Below, piece by piece: positions 7,636-16,582 of a stretch of 64,000 nucleotides of DNA. The stretch is from assembly GCF_002902385.1 (NCBI RefSeq), contig NZ_PPQH01000033.1, positions 1 through 64,000 of the forward strand. The letters run 5' to 3'. The DNA is from Staphylococcus intermedius NCTC 11048 (GTDB lineage: Bacteria; Bacillota; Bacilli; Staphylococcales; Staphylococcaceae). Every line of letters starts with the position of its first letter. The stretch's first letter is position 1. Under the pieces are notes generated by a model. It did no database searches and was not told where the DNA came from. It saw nothing but the letters and a program-made list of their open reading frames with translations. A program made the translations under genes and the position numbers.

Positions 7636-9168
7636 ATGGCAACGACTTCAGCTTCAAAGAAAAAACAAGGGGCAACATTTAAGCCGCTATGGTTTATTTT
7701 AAGCTTTGTTGCATTGATTGCGGTGTTACTCATGCCGACACCTGCAAGTTTACCGTTTATGGGAAAAGCAGCATTAGCAATTTTGGCATTTGCAGTCATA
7801 TTATGGGTGACTGAAGCAGTATCTTATCCGGTATCTGCAACGATTATTATTGGTCTCATCATACTCTTGCTTGGATTTAGTCCTGTTCAAAATTTAACAC
7901 AAGCACTAGGAAATCCTCAAAATGGTGGTGCAGTACTTAAAGGAGACGCCTTGTTGGGTACAGGGAATGCACTGAAATTAGCTTTTAGCGGCTTTTCTAC
8001 GAGTGCTGTCGCGTTAGTTGCAGCAGCATTATTTTTAGCAACCGCGATGCAAGTGACAAATTTGCATAAACGTTTGGCACTATTGGTATTATCGTTTGTC
8101 GGAAATAAAACGAAAAACATTGTTATCGGGGCGATTTTGGTCTCTATCATTTTAGCGTTTTTCGTACCGTCAGCAACAGCACGTGCCGGCGCCGTTGTAC
8201 CGATTTTATTAGGGATGATTGCGGCATTTGGTGCACCGAAAAATAGTAAATTAGCTGCATTACTGATCATTACGGCTGTTCAAGCGGTATCGATTTGGAA
8301 TATTGGAATCAAGACAGCAGCGGCACAAAATATCGTAGCTATCAACTTTATTAATGATCAGCTCGGTCATGATGTGTCTTGGGGTGAATGGTTCTTATAT
8401 GCTGCACCTTGGTCGATCATTATGTCTATCGTTCTTTATTTCGTCATGTTAAAAGTTATTCCACCAGAACAAGATGCGATTGATGGTGGTACTGAGCTCG
8501 TTAAAAAGCAATTGGCGGAACTTGGTCCAGTTAAACCAGCAGAGTGGCGCTTAATCGTTATCTCATTATTATTACTCGTATTTTGGTCAACTGAAAAAGT
8601 ATTACACCCGATTGACTCTTCTTCTATTACTGTTATTGCATTAGCAATCATGTTAACGCCTAAAATCGGTGTCATGAATTGGAAAGAAGTTGAAAGTCGT
8701 ATTCCATGGGGCACAATCATTGTATTCGGTGTGGGGATTTCTTTAGGTAATGTCTTATTGAAAACGACAGCAGCACAATGGTTGAGTGACCAAACATTTG
8801 GCTTAATGGGTCTAGAAAATATGCCGATTGTAGCCACAATTGCTTTAATTTCACTGTTTAACATTTTGATTCATTTAGGATTTGCAAGTGCGACAAGTTT
8901 AGCATCTGCATTAATTCCAGTCTTCATTTCATTAACATCAACATTAAGCTTAGGTGACCATGCTATTGGTTTCGTATTAATCCAACAATTCGTCATTAGC
9001 TTTGGATTCTTACTTCCGGTAAGTTCACCGCAAAGTATGCTTGCTTACGGTACAGAAACATTTACGGTTAAAGACTTCTTAAAAGCGGGGATTCCAATCA
9101 CAATCATCGGTTACATTCTCGTTGTGATTATGAGTATGACGTATTGGAAATGGCTAGGCTTATTATAA
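7636..9168 (+). CDS. DASS-family di/tricarboxylate (anion) transporter
   Basis: A 510-residue polytopic membrane protein of the divalent anion:sodium symporter (DASS/SLC13) superfamily. Hydrophobic segments run throughout after a short basic N-terminus. Typical motifs are VTEAVSYPVSATIIIGL near 55-72, FFVPSATARAGAVVPILLG near 175-193, and the C-terminal repeat counterpart QFVISFGFLLPVSSPQSMLA near 448-467 with its SSPQ substrate loop. Bacterial relatives exchange 2-oxoglutarate, malate, citrate or tartrate; the exact anion cannot be read from sequence. The ATG at 7636 has GGGGGAG 8 nt upstream. A cre-like promoter precedes it, consistent with a carboxylate-utilisation gene, and a terminator follows. 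Confidence 0.85.
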   Translation: MATTSASKKKQGATFKPLWFILSFVALIAVLLMPTPASLPFMGKAALAILAFAVILWVTEAVSYPVSATIIIGLIILLLGFSPVQNLTQALGNPQNGGAVLKGDALLGTGNALKLAFSGFSTSAVALVAAALFLATAMQVTNLHKRLALLVLSFVGNKTKNIVIGAILVSIILAFFVPSATARAGAVVPILLGMIAAFGAPKNSKLAALLIITAVQAVSIWNIGIKTAAAQNIVAINFINDQLGHDVSWGEWFLYAAPWSIIMSIVLYFVMLKVIPPEQDAIDGGTELVKKQLAELGPVKPAEWRLIVISLLLLVFWSTEKVLHPIDSSSITVIALAIMLTPKIGVMNWKEVESRIPWGTIIVFGVGISLGNVLLKTTAAQWLSDQTFGLMGLENMPIVATIALISLFNILIHLGFASATSLASALIPVFISLTSTLSLGDHAIGFVLIQQFVISFGFLLPVSSPQSMLAYGTETFTVKDFLKAGIPITIIGYILVVIMSMTYWKWLGLL

Positions 9169-9185
9169 AACAATAAATATTACAG

Positions 9186-9227
9186 CAGGGACTAGGATAT
9201 TAATTTTTCCTAGTCCCTATCCTTTTA
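9186..9227 (+). terminator. terminator after the DASS transporter
   Basis: An 11-bp perfect stem AGGGACTAGGA / TCCTAGTCCCT with a T-containing tail. Confidence 0.75.
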
Positions 9228-9561
9228 TGGAATGACATGTATTTATGATGGTAAAACTTCCAAAAATGAGGATGACCTGGACAAAATCATTAAAGGCAAT
9301 CAAAAACGTAATTCATATTGAAAGGACAAGTTAAACAAAATGTTGTATCCATAGCATCAAAAATGATTATGTCCCCCTGTTTTTCTTTTAATAGAATGAT
9401 TTAAACATTTTGTTATTGAAAGATACGGATAAAAACATTGAAAACATAAAAGAATTTGAATTTTATTTCACAAACTTTATGACAACTGAGGATCAATTCA
9501 TGTAAAATGTAAGTGAGGTTTCATGAACAATCAATTTGAATATCAATATGGAGGTTGGACT
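9228..9561. other. intergenic region upstream of the formate/nitrite channel gene
   Basis: About 330 bp, AT-rich, with no gene. It should hold the promoter of the downstream channel gene. No TAGGG-N4-CCCTA palindrome is present, unlike the nir, nar and narT upstream regions, and no clear TGTGA dyad is seen. Confidence 0.4.
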
Positions 9562-10386
9562 ATGGGGATTCAAAAACCAACGAAAACGGTTGCTGATACT
9601 TATGCATCACGAGAAACGATACAAAGCATTATTCATTCAGTGGCGATGAAAGAAGTGATGCTGGATAAGGCAATGCCACGATACATACTCAAATCGATGC
9701 TGTCAGGGTTTTTATTAACGATTGTGACCGTCTTTATGCTTGCGATGAAGACACAAATGGCTGGTGCGCTTCCAGGTGTTGTGAATTTAATGGGTGCGAC
9801 GGCGTTCAGTATTGCCTTAGTATTTATCGTTTTAACACAAGCCGAACTTTTGACGAGTAACTTTATGTATATGACAGTGGGGCTTTACTATCGTACGGTG
9901 TCATTCGGTAAAACGATGTGGTTATTTACGATTTGTTTTCTCGGTAATATTTTAGGTGCATTTGTACTGTTTATTTTAATGTATTTCACCAAAGTGATGA
10001 CACCTGAAATGGTTACGGCGTTAACATCAACTGTTGATGCTAAGACAGTCGCATCGACATGGCAAGCTATTTTAGTCAAAGCCATTTTTGCGAACTTCTT
10101 TATCAACATTGGGATTTACGTTTCAATGCAATTTAAAGAAGGGTTGTCCAAAACGTTTTTCATTGCGATTGGTGTGATTATTTTCGTGTTTATGGGATAT
10201 GAACACGTTGTTTATAATGCAGGGTTATTCGTAGGGATGCTCTTTTATAACTTTGATGCTGCTTCTTGGTTAGGTGTTCTGAAAAATATCGTCTTCGCAT
10301 TTATCGGTAACTATATCGGCGGTGGTATTTTTGTAGGGTTATTGTTTGCATATTTCAATGGTACACGTCACATTGAACAAAAATAA
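9562..10386 (+). CDS. nirC: formate/nitrite transporter family channel (NirC-like)
   Basis: A 274-residue member of the FNT family of pentameric anion channels with six membrane segments. The diagnostic region LTQAELLTSNFMYMTVGL (about 90-107) and the conserved pore histidine context GYEHVVYNAG (about 212-221) are present. The ATG at 9562 is chosen because GGAGG lies 8 nt upstream; the upstream ATG at 9523 lacks a ribosome binding site. Its position just upstream of the nir genes supports nitrite movement (export, or uptake for NirBD), as for nirC in other staphylococci. Formate transport cannot be excluded. Terminator at 10403-10439. Confidence 0.85.
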   Translation: MGIQKPTKTVADTYASRETIQSIIHSVAMKEVMLDKAMPRYILKSMLSGFLLTIVTVFMLAMKTQMAGALPGVVNLMGATAFSIALVFIVLTQAELLTSNFMYMTVGLYYRTVSFGKTMWLFTICFLGNILGAFVLFILMYFTKVMTPEMVTALTSTVDAKTVASTWQAILVKAIFANFFINIGIYVSMQFKEGLSKTFFIAIGVIIFVFMGYEHVVYNAGLFVGMLFYNFDAASWLGVLKNIVFAFIGNYIGGGIFVGLLFAYFNGTRHIEQK

Positions 10387-10402
10387 ACATACAACATAGA
10401 TG

Positions 10403-10439
10403 TAAGAGTTGAGGTCCCCATAAACCTCGGCTCTTTTTT
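10403..10439 (+). terminator. terminator after nirC
   Basis: AAGAGTTGAGGT pairs with ACCTCGGCTCTT and is followed by six T residues. Confidence 0.85.
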
Positions 10440-10621
10440 GTGTGGAGGTTGATAGGATTGTGTCAAACGAAACTAAAGATACCTACGTTAAAGTGAAGAA
10501 ATGTGACCAGCCAAATGGCATACCACGCCAAATCACATGGCGTTGAGCCAAGCGTATTCATTTCTATACGATATAAATTTTGATAATCTAACTACAGATG
10601 AATGAAAAGGGAGGCGACACT

Positions 10622-11170
10622 ATGTCTCAAGTCAATATAAGAATGGCCACTTTGGAGGATGCAGAGGTACTACATGAATTGATGTATCGCGCTTTTACAC
10701 CTTTGAGAGAAGTTGGCATAGATTGGCCATCTGTGAACGCGACATTAGAAATGATTCAAGATAATATCCAAAACAATGCGGCATATGTCCTTGAAGTAGA
10801 GGGGAAAATTGTTTCAACTTTGTCGATACGTTTTCCATGGGAGCCGAGTCATCCCGTCTCTAAATATCCATTTGTATGGTGGTTTGCGACAGATCCAGAC
10901 TATGGTGGCGAAGGTTATGGTAACCAAATGATGACATATGTAGAGGAAACAATTTTACGTGATACTTTAAAAGCACCTGCTGTTGTTTTAGGAACTTCAG
11001 GGCGTAAAATGGGTTGGTTAAAAGATGTCTATGCACGCCGCGGTTATGAAACATTCTTTACGATGGAAGATGAAACGGGCGATGAAGGTGCAATGATGGT
11101 GAAAGTCTTGATTCCAGAACGTTATAATAAAGATTTACTCGCACCTCCACCATGGGCTCAAAGTGAATAA
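10622..11170 (+). CDS. GNAT-family N-acetyltransferase
   Basis: 182 residues with a GNAT fold: N-terminal NIRMATLEDAEVLHELMYRAF, a central acetyl-CoA loop DPDYGGEGYGNQMMTYVEE (about 92-110, the Q/R-x-x-G-x-G/A motif) and a C-terminal YARRGYETFFTMEDE segment. The ATG at 10622 has GGGAGG 9 nt upstream. The acceptor substrate is unknown. It is a single gene between nirC and the nir operon, and its terminator appears to overlap the nir operators (11235-11280). Confidence 0.8.
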   Translation: MSQVNIRMATLEDAEVLHELMYRAFTPLREVGIDWPSVNATLEMIQDNIQNNAAYVLEVEGKIVSTLSIRFPWEPSHPVSKYPFVWWFATDPDYGGEGYGNQMMTYVEETILRDTLKAPAVVLGTSGRKMGWLKDVYARRGYETFFTMEDETGDEGAMMVKVLIPERYNKDLLAPPPWAQSE

Positions 11171-11234
11171 TCTCATTGTTGTAAAGCTAAAATGATGTGC
11201 TGATAGATTCAGCGATAGTAATGATAATATGGAA

Positions 11235-11248
11235 TAGGGAATTCCCTC
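11235..11248. promoter_or_regulatory. NreC-type palindrome 1 upstream of the nir operon
   Basis: TAGGG-AATT-CCCTC matches the TAGGG-N4-CCCTA palindrome reported for staphylococcal NreC with one mismatch. Its centre lies 25 bp upstream of a second copy (11260-11273) and roughly 94 bp upstream of the inferred nir transcription start. The consensus is recalled from the NreC literature; binding is inferred. Confidence 0.6.
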
Positions 11249-11259
11249 AAGATGTAGGA

Positions 11260-11273
11260 GAGGGGATTCCCTA
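11260..11273. promoter_or_regulatory. NreC-type palindrome 2 upstream of the nir operon
   Basis: GAGGG-GATT-CCCTA differs from TAGGG-N4-CCCTA by one base. It pairs with palindrome 1 to form a long hairpin followed by six T residues (11275-11280), so the same sequence can also terminate transcription from the upstream acetyltransferase gene. Confidence 0.6.
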
Positions 11274-11287
11274 CTTTTTTGATTTTA

Positions 11288-11303
11288 TGTGAATTTTATC
11301 ACA
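11288..11303. promoter_or_regulatory. Crp/Fnr- or Rex-type dyad at the nir promoter
   Basis: An exact TGTGA-N6-TCACA dyad. A plausible -10 box TACAAT lies at 11323-11328, which puts the dyad centre near -40, the classic position for a Crp/Fnr class II activator and also overlapping the -35 region. ArcR and Rex are the known staphylococcal candidates. Confidence 0.55.
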
Positions 11304-11346
11304 TTGGAAGAGCTTTTTCGTCTACAATAATCATGTAGGGGGTGAT

Positions 11347-12090
11347 GTGTTGCGTAAAGTGATATTTGTTGTCCACGGGATGAGAAAGGGACAACTGAAC
11401 CAAACATTAACACAATTTGTTGCACAATTATTTGAAGCGGAACAGATGGATTACGAGACGGCATTTTTGGAAAGTGAGACGGCGAGTTTGCCGACAGTGA
11501 TTGAAGACCAAGTGAACCAAGGCGCGACAGAACTTTTATTAGTGCCATTGTTACTCTTTTCGGCATCACACTATTATGAAGATATTGTCGACAGTTTGGA
11601 AGATTGGCGTCGAATGTATCCTCAAACGGTATTTCATTTGGCACAGCCACTCGGTACACATCCAAAAATGAAAAATTGGGTAGCAGCGCAAATCGCAAGC
11701 GACCTCGACGATACAGTGCAAGATACGGCTGTTGTCGTGATAGCGCATGGCAGTGCACGTTTTTCTGAACCTGATGTTGCATTAGAAAACATCGCTAACG
11801 AACTGTCAACGGCGTCAAGACCTTGCTATCCGTGTATGGTCTATGGGAAGTTGAATTATGAAAAAGTTTTAACTGAACTTGCCCAGAAGTGGCCGAAGTT
11901 ATTGATTATTCCGTACTTCTTTTATGATGGCTATTTAGTTCAACGTACAAAGCAACGTATAGGGGCACTCAATTTACCGTGTGACATCACTTTTACGACA
12001 GCAATCAATTTTCACCCGGTTTTAAAAGAAGTGATTGTACAACGGCTTGAAACATGTGGAGGCGACACAACATGTATCCTATCCAGTTAA
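11347..12090 (+). CDS. nirR: CbiX/SirB-type sirohydrochlorin chelatase (NirR)
   Basis: 247 residues with two tandem CbiX-like halves. The metal-binding histidines sit in VVHGMRKGQ (about 9-17) and VVIAHGSARFSEPD (about 130-143). This protein inserts iron into sirohydrochlorin to finish siroheme, the cofactor of NirB. In staphylococci the first nir-operon gene of this type is named nirR, originally a putative regulator. GTG at 11347 (GGGGG 4 nt upstream) or TTG at 11350 are alternative starts. It is the first gene of the operon and overlaps the next gene by 19 nt. Regulation is probably by NreC and a Crp/Fnr- or Rex-type factor, whose sites lie upstream. Confidence 0.82.
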   Translation: MLRKVIFVVHGMRKGQLNQTLTQFVAQLFEAEQMDYETAFLESETASLPTVIEDQVNQGATELLLVPLLLFSASHYYEDIVDSLEDWRRMYPQTVFHLAQPLGTHPKMKNWVAAQIASDLDDTVQDTAVVVIAHGSARFSEPDVALENIANELSTASRPCYPCMVYGKLNYEKVLTELAQKWPKLLIIPYFFYDGYLVQRTKQRIGALNLPCDITFTTAINFHPVLKEVIVQRLETCGGDTTCILSS

Positions 12091-12533
12091 ATTTGACACA
12101 TAAAACAGTGACTATTGTTGGTGGCGGAAACATTGCGTGGCGAAAATTTACGAAATTAAAAGATGAAGCAGGTCAAATCAAAATCGTGAGTCCTACATTT
12201 AATGAGCGCTTTTTGAATGAGACGCGGGGGACACATATTCAACTCATACAAAAGTGTTATGAACGAGGAGACTTGGATGATGCGGATCTCATTATCACTG
12301 CGACAAATGATGCAACAGTGAATCAACAAGTGCGTGATGATGCGGCGCCCACACAATGGGTGAATCATACAGGAGATCGCACGCAATCAGACTTTTATAA
12401 CAGCCTTGATATTGAACACCAAGGGATGAAGATCAGTATCAGTTCAGAGGGACAGTCAATTCAACAGACCAAAGTATATGCGGCGAAAATAAAGGCGTTT
12501 TTGGCAACGCTTGAGGAGGATAATGATGAGTAA
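12072..12533 (+). CDS. precorrin-2 dehydrogenase (CysG-N/SirC type)
   Basis: 153 residues corresponding to the N-terminal NAD-dependent dehydrogenase domain of siroheme synthase. The Rossmann motif TVTIVGGGNIAWRKFTKL (about 12-29) is followed by LIITATNDATVNQQV and NHTGDRTQSDFYN, as in Met8p/SirC proteins that convert precorrin-2 to sirohydrochlorin. The chelatase function is provided by the preceding gene. The ATG at 12072 is chosen over 12054 since GGAGG lies 9 nt upstream. It overlaps nirR by 19 nt and nirB by 8 nt, indicating tight translational coupling. Confidence 0.85.
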   Translation: MYPIQLNLTHKTVTIVGGGNIAWRKFTKLKDEAGQIKIVSPTFNERFLNETRGTHIQLIQKCYERGDLDDADLIITATNDATVNQQVRDDAAPTQWVNHTGDRTQSDFYNSLDIEHQGMKISISSEGQSIQQTKVYAAKIKAFLATLEEDNDE

Positions 12534-14931
12534 AACGAAATTATTAATGGTCGGTAACGGTATGGCGGGTGTACGTACAATTGAAGAAATTCTAGACCGT
12601 GATCCAAACCGTTTTGATATTACGATTATCGGTAAAGAACCGTATCCGAACTATAACCGAATTATGTTATCAAATATATTACAAAACAAAATGACAGTAG
12701 AAGAAACGATTATGAACCCGTATGAATGGTATACAGAGCGTAACATTCGTCTTATTACAGGAGATAAAGTAGTCAAGATTGATCGAGGAGCGCAACAAGT
12801 TGAGACAGAACAAGGTCAAGTTGTTGATTACGATCAAATGATTATCGCAACAGGTTCAGACGCGTTCATTTTACCGATTGACGGTTCGCGTTTAGAAGGT
12901 GTGGTCGGTTTTAGAACGATTGACGATACTGAAAAAATGTTAGAAGTGGCGAAAACGAAAAAGAAAGCGATTGTCATCGGTGGGGGCTTGTTAGGACTTG
13001 AATGTGCGCGTGGTCTAGTCGAACAAGGTATGGACGTGACAGTCGTTCATTTAGCAGAATGGTTGATGGAAGTACAATTGGACCGTCGTGCAGGCGAATT
13101 GTTGAAAAAAGACTTAGAAAAACAAGGATTGCGTTTTGAACTTCAAGCGAACACACAAGAAATTATCGGCGACAAAGCAGTTGAAGGCATTCGTTTATCG
13201 GATGGTCGTGTACTCGATGCAGATATGGTGGTCATGGCTGTCGGTATTCGTCCAGTTACGAAAGAAGCGCGTGCAGCAGGATTAGATATCGGTCGTGGCA
13301 TTATCGTGGATGACTTTATGCAAACGAGTGATCCAAAAATTTACGCTGTCGGTGAATGTGCGGAACATCGCTCAAAAGTGTACGGTTTGGTTGCGCCTTT
13401 ATACGAACAAGGTAAAGTGTTAGCTGACCATATTACAGGACGTCCAACAGAAGGGTATCAAGGTTCGACAACATTTACATCATTAAAAGTATCTGGATGC
13501 GACCTATTCAGTGCGGGCCGCATTACTGAAAATGAAGATATTCGTGGTATTGAAATGTTTAACGGTGTTGACAACATTTATAAAAAAGTATTCGTTCAAG
13601 ACAATGCGATTGTTGGTGCGGTGCTTTATGGCGATACTGAAGAAGGTAACCGTTTCTATAATATGATGAAAAAAGGCGAAACGATTGACGATTATACGCT
13701 TGTGTCCATCTTGCATAAAGCAGGTGCAGTAGATGCGATGAACGTTGCTGAAATGGACGATGATGAAACGATTTGTGGTTGTAACGGTGTCTCTAAAGGC
13801 ACAATTGTGAGCGCGATTCAAGAACAAGGTTTAACATCAGTTGCAGATGTGACACGTGTGACGAAAGCAGGGAACTCTTGCGGTAAGTGTAAAGGTCAAA
13901 TTGCAGAATTGCTTGAACATACGTTAGGTGATGATTTTGTCGCAAACGCACCGACCGGCATTTGTGCGTGTACTGACTTGTCACGCGACCAAATCGTGAC
14001 ACAAATTCGCGCAAAAGGTTTAAAAACATCAAAAGAAGTCCGGCATGTGTTGGATTTCAAAAATAAAGGCGGTTGTCCAAAATGTCGCCCTGCCTTGAAC
14101 TATTATTTAAATATGGTATACCCAACTGAACATGAAGATGAAAAAGCATCACGTTTTGCGAATGAACGCTACCATGCCAACATTCAAAAAGACGGTACAT
14201 TTTCAGTGATTCCACAAATGCGTGGCGGTGTGACAGATGCAGATCAACTCATTCGTCTCGGTGAAGTGGCGAAACAATATGATGTGCCATTGGTGAAAGT
14301 GACAGGTTCTCAACGTATTGGTTTGTATGGCGTGAACAAGGAAGACTTACCTGCAGTGTGGGAAGCACTCGGCATGCGCTCGGCGTCAGCTTATGCGAAG
14401 AAAACACGTTCAGTGAAAAGCTGTGTCGGTAAAGAGTTTTGTCGTTTTGGTACGCAATATACGACACGTTTAGGTATTCGTTTGGAAGCGACATTTGAAT
14501 ACATTGATACGCCACATAAATTCAAAATGGGTGTATCCGGATGTCCGCGTAGTTGTGTCGAATCAGGTGTGAAAGATTTCGGGGTTATCGGTGTAGAAAA
14601 CGGCTTCCAAATTTACGTTGGGGGTAATGGCGGTACAACAGTTGAAGTTGCAGAACATTTAACGACAGTACCGACAGAAGATGATGTCATTAAATTATGT
14701 GGTGCGTACATGCAATACTACCGTGAAACAGCGAACTATGCAGAACGTACAGCACCATGGTTGAGACGTATTGGATTTGATCAAGTAAAAGCGGTTGTCC
14801 TTGATCCTGAAAAACAACAGGAATTATATGACCGTATTATGATTGCGAAAGCTGCCGTCGAACAAGAGCCATGGCATGACATTGTAGAAAATGAACGCAA
14901 GCAAAAAATATTTGAAGTTGAGAAGGTGTAA
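12526..14931 (+). CDS. nirB: NADH-dependent assimilatory/detoxifying nitrite reductase, large subunit
   Basis: 801 residues, full length. Order: FAD domain (MVGNGMAGVRT at the start), NADH domain (AIVIGGGLLGLECARGL near 148), BFD-like [2Fe-2S] cysteines (ICGCNGV, GNSCGKCKGQ, ICACTDL, GGCPKCRPA at about 417-525), then sulfite/nitrite reductase ferredoxin-like halves. The siroheme/[4Fe-4S] signature is VKSCVGKEFCRFG and GVSGCPRSCVESG (about 630-680). It reduces nitrite to ammonium in the cytoplasm with NirD. The second of two adjacent ATGs (12526) is chosen for ideal 6-7 nt spacing from GAGGAGG. It overlaps the preceding gene by 8 nt and is followed after 4 nt by nirD. Confidence 0.95.
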   Translation: MSKTKLLMVGNGMAGVRTIEEILDRDPNRFDITIIGKEPYPNYNRIMLSNILQNKMTVEETIMNPYEWYTERNIRLITGDKVVKIDRGAQQVETEQGQVVDYDQMIIATGSDAFILPIDGSRLEGVVGFRTIDDTEKMLEVAKTKKKAIVIGGGLLGLECARGLVEQGMDVTVVHLAEWLMEVQLDRRAGELLKKDLEKQGLRFELQANTQEIIGDKAVEGIRLSDGRVLDADMVVMAVGIRPVTKEARAAGLDIGRGIIVDDFMQTSDPKIYAVGECAEHRSKVYGLVAPLYEQGKVLADHITGRPTEGYQGSTTFTSLKVSGCDLFSAGRITENEDIRGIEMFNGVDNIYKKVFVQDNAIVGAVLYGDTEEGNRFYNMMKKGETIDDYTLVSILHKAGAVDAMNVAEMDDDETICGCNGVSKGTIVSAIQEQGLTSVADVTRVTKAGNSCGKCKGQIAELLEHTLGDDFVANAPTGICACTDLSRDQIVTQIRAKGLKTSKEVRHVLDFKNKGGCPKCRPALNYYLNMVYPTEHEDEKASRFANERYHANIQKDGTFSVIPQMRGGVTDADQLIRLGEVAKQYDVPLVKVTGSQRIGLYGVNKEDLPAVWEALGMRSASAYAKKTRSVKSCVGKEFCRFGTQYTTRLGIRLEATFEYIDTPHKFKMGVSGCPRSCVESGVKDFGVIGVENGFQIYVGGNGGTTVEVAEHLTTVPTEDDVIKLCGAYMQYYRETANYAERTAPWLRRIGFDQVKAVVLDPEKQQELYDRIMIAKAAVEQEPWHDIVENERKQKIFEVEKV

Positions 14932-14935
14932 GGCG

Positions 14936-15250
14936 ATGTTACAACAAAAAGTAAAAGTGGCGAAGTTAACAGATTTAGAACCATTAATCGGTAAAAAAGT
15001 CTATGTCGGTGAGACGCCTATCGCATTATTTTTAACAGAAGATGGCGACATTAAAGCCATTCATAACGTGTGTCCACATCAACAAGGTCCTTTATCAGAA
15101 GGCACAGTGAGTGAGCATTATGTATTTTGTCCACTCCACGATCAAAAGATTGATTTGAATACAGGAGAAGTACAAGAACCCGATGAAGGTTGTGTCGCGA
15201 CATATCCTGTTGAAGTGGTGGATGGAGATATTTATATATGTCTGCCTTAG
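14936..15250 (+). CDS. nirD: nitrite reductase small subunit (Rieske type)
   Basis: 104 residues with a Rieske-like fold. CPHQQGPLSEG and FCPLHDQKIDL supply the C-x-H / C-x2-H ligands of a [2Fe-2S] cluster; many NirD proteins lack them, but they are intact here. It partners NirB in NADH-dependent nitrite reduction. The ATG at 14936 is 4 nt after the nirB stop, and the in-frame ATG further upstream (14891) lies inside nirB and has no ribosome binding site. It overlaps sumT by 13 nt. Confidence 0.92.
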   Translation: MLQQKVKVAKLTDLEPLIGKKVYVGETPIALFLTEDGDIKAIHNVCPHQQGPLSEGTVSEHYVFCPLHDQKIDLNTGEVQEPDEGCVATYPVEVVDGDIYICLP

Positions 15251-16185
15251 CGGAAGTACAGACAAAGGTGTACTTAGTCGGTGCAGGTCCGGGTAATCCA
15301 TGTTTGTTGACGAAAAAGGCAGAGCGTTGTATCCAAAAAGCGGATGTCATTTTGTATGATCAGCTCGTGAACCCTTTTTTACTGCAATTATCACGTCCAG
15401 ATGCAGAGTGGATTCATGTTGGCAAAACGCCTTACACACGTACAACAAAGCAAGAGCGCATTAATGCATTACTTGTTGAAAAAGCACAATCGGCACAAGT
15501 GGTTGTTCGATTAAAAGGTGGCGACCCAGCGATTTTTGGGCGTGTGACTGAAGAAGTCGATACGTTACGCGAACATCGTATTCCATTTGAAATTGTGCCC
15601 GGTGTGACAGCGGCGAGTGCAGCCATGAGTCAGTTGGGCCGTGGATTAACAGAACGCGGTGTCTCAACGCATATTACCTTTACGACAGGGCACTTTAAAA
15701 ATAACGAAGAAAATGATATTGATTTGACGACACTCGCCAATGACGGCACGCTCGCCATCTATATGGGCATAAAACGATTACCAGAACTTATGCAAGCGAT
15801 TCAACAACAAATTGGCATCGATTTTCCAGTTGCGATTATTTTTAATGCGACACGTTCGGATCAACATGTCGTCAGTGGAACAGTGTCGACGATTGTAGAA
15901 CGTATCGCGGTATTGCCTGAGCGTATGGGACCTGGCATTACAATTGTAGGTCATGTTGTGAGAGACTTGGATGAAGCGGTATTGCATCCAGGTGGTGATT
16001 TTGAGACGGTATTGGTGAAAGGTGAGCGGCATCAAGCGATTGAAGTGGCGTATGAATGGGCAGAAACAGGACATGCGGTTTTGATTGATGATCGTGGGTG
16101 GAGCGATTTGCATCCGACACAAGCGGAGACGATCGCGCGTTGGATAGATGAGATGACGTTTACACGTGAGATTTCTTTAACATAA
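15238..16185 (+). CDS. sumT: uroporphyrinogen-III C-methyltransferase
   Basis: 315 residues. N-terminal VYLVGAGPGNPCLLTKKA (about 11-28) and VVRLKGGDPAIFGRVTEE (about 88-105) are the two classic SUMT signatures. The enzyme methylates uroporphyrinogen III twice with S-adenosylmethionine to give precorrin-2, the first step to siroheme; with the chelatase and dehydrogenase upstream this gives the full pathway in one operon. The C-terminal ~60 residues after GPGITIVGHVV are an extension beyond the usual ~250-residue enzyme; the staphylococcal version is often labelled sirB or cysG. The ATG overlaps the nirD end. It is the last gene of the nir operon. Confidence 0.92.
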   Translation: MSALAEVQTKVYLVGAGPGNPCLLTKKAERCIQKADVILYDQLVNPFLLQLSRPDAEWIHVGKTPYTRTTKQERINALLVEKAQSAQVVVRLKGGDPAIFGRVTEEVDTLREHRIPFEIVPGVTAASAAMSQLGRGLTERGVSTHITFTTGHFKNNEENDIDLTTLANDGTLAIYMGIKRLPELMQAIQQQIGIDFPVAIIFNATRSDQHVVSGTVSTIVERIAVLPERMGPGITIVGHVVRDLDEAVLHPGGDFETVLVKGERHQAIEVAYEWAETGHAVLIDDRGWSDLHPTQAETIARWIDEMTFTREISLT

Positions 16186-16215
16186 ACAAAGAGTGAAGGT
16201 TTGAGCATTTAGCTG

Positions 16216-16351
16216 ATTGCGTCCTTTGAACTCGCGTTCTTAGGGGACTTGCCTCAACTAAATTCGGCTTGATAGAAGTGTCCATTTGATAGAAGCCGAA
16301 TTGGATTTTCGGCTGCGTCTGATCCCTCAAGAGTCTCGTTCAGGACGCAAT
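16216..16351 (+). repeat. dispersed inverted-repeat element, short form
   Basis: The outer arms ATTGCGTCC and GGACGCAAT are perfectly complementary. Inside are CTCGCGTTCTTAGGGG, CTCAACTAA, a core stem ATTCGGCTT / AAGCCGAAT, GGATTTTCGG and GATCCCTCAAGAGTCTCG. The same order of blocks occurs at 28.4, 28.7, 36.5, 43.6, 58.0, 62.0 and 62.2 kb. It lies directly downstream of the nir operon. There is no ORF and no known element name. Confidence 0.8.
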
Positions 16352-16458
16352 TAAAATGTGTGCCTCTGAATATTGTTAGGAGGAATCTCGGCGTATACGC
16401 ATATTCGACTCCCTTGTTTGGGAATGAAATCGCAAGGAAGAGAGCGTAATATAAGTGT

Positions 16459-16496
16459 TCAGATGCCTTAGGAGTCTTGTACGATTCTTGCAATCA
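16459..16496 (+). repeat. partial right end of the dispersed element
   Basis: GATGCCTTAGGAGTCTTGTA followed by CGATTCTTGCAATCAT matches the right-hand block of the 58.0 and 62.0 kb elements. The left half is not recognisable in 16352-16458, so this looks like a decayed copy. Confidence 0.5.
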
Positions 16497-16529
16497 TCAA
16501 GGTTTAACTTCATTATAAATAAACATACT

Positions 16530-16582
16530 AAAATTAGCTGTGAAGAAATTTATGACGATAGATTTCCTCACAGCTAATTTTT
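16530..16582 (+). terminator. strong terminator between nir operon and adsA
   Basis: AAAATTAGCTGTGA pairs with TCACAGCTAATTTTT, with additional GAAAT/ATTTC pairing inside the stem. The long AT-flanked GC stem could act on both strands. Confidence 0.8.

Noticed and set aside
7917-8864. long minus-strand open frames of 117 and 142 codons
   Set aside because: Shadows of the DASS transporter gene; codon pattern and membrane profile support the plus strand only.
11285-11782. 165-codon minus-strand open frame
   Set aside because: Antisense shadow of nirR with no start context. The opposite strand encodes a recognised chelatase.
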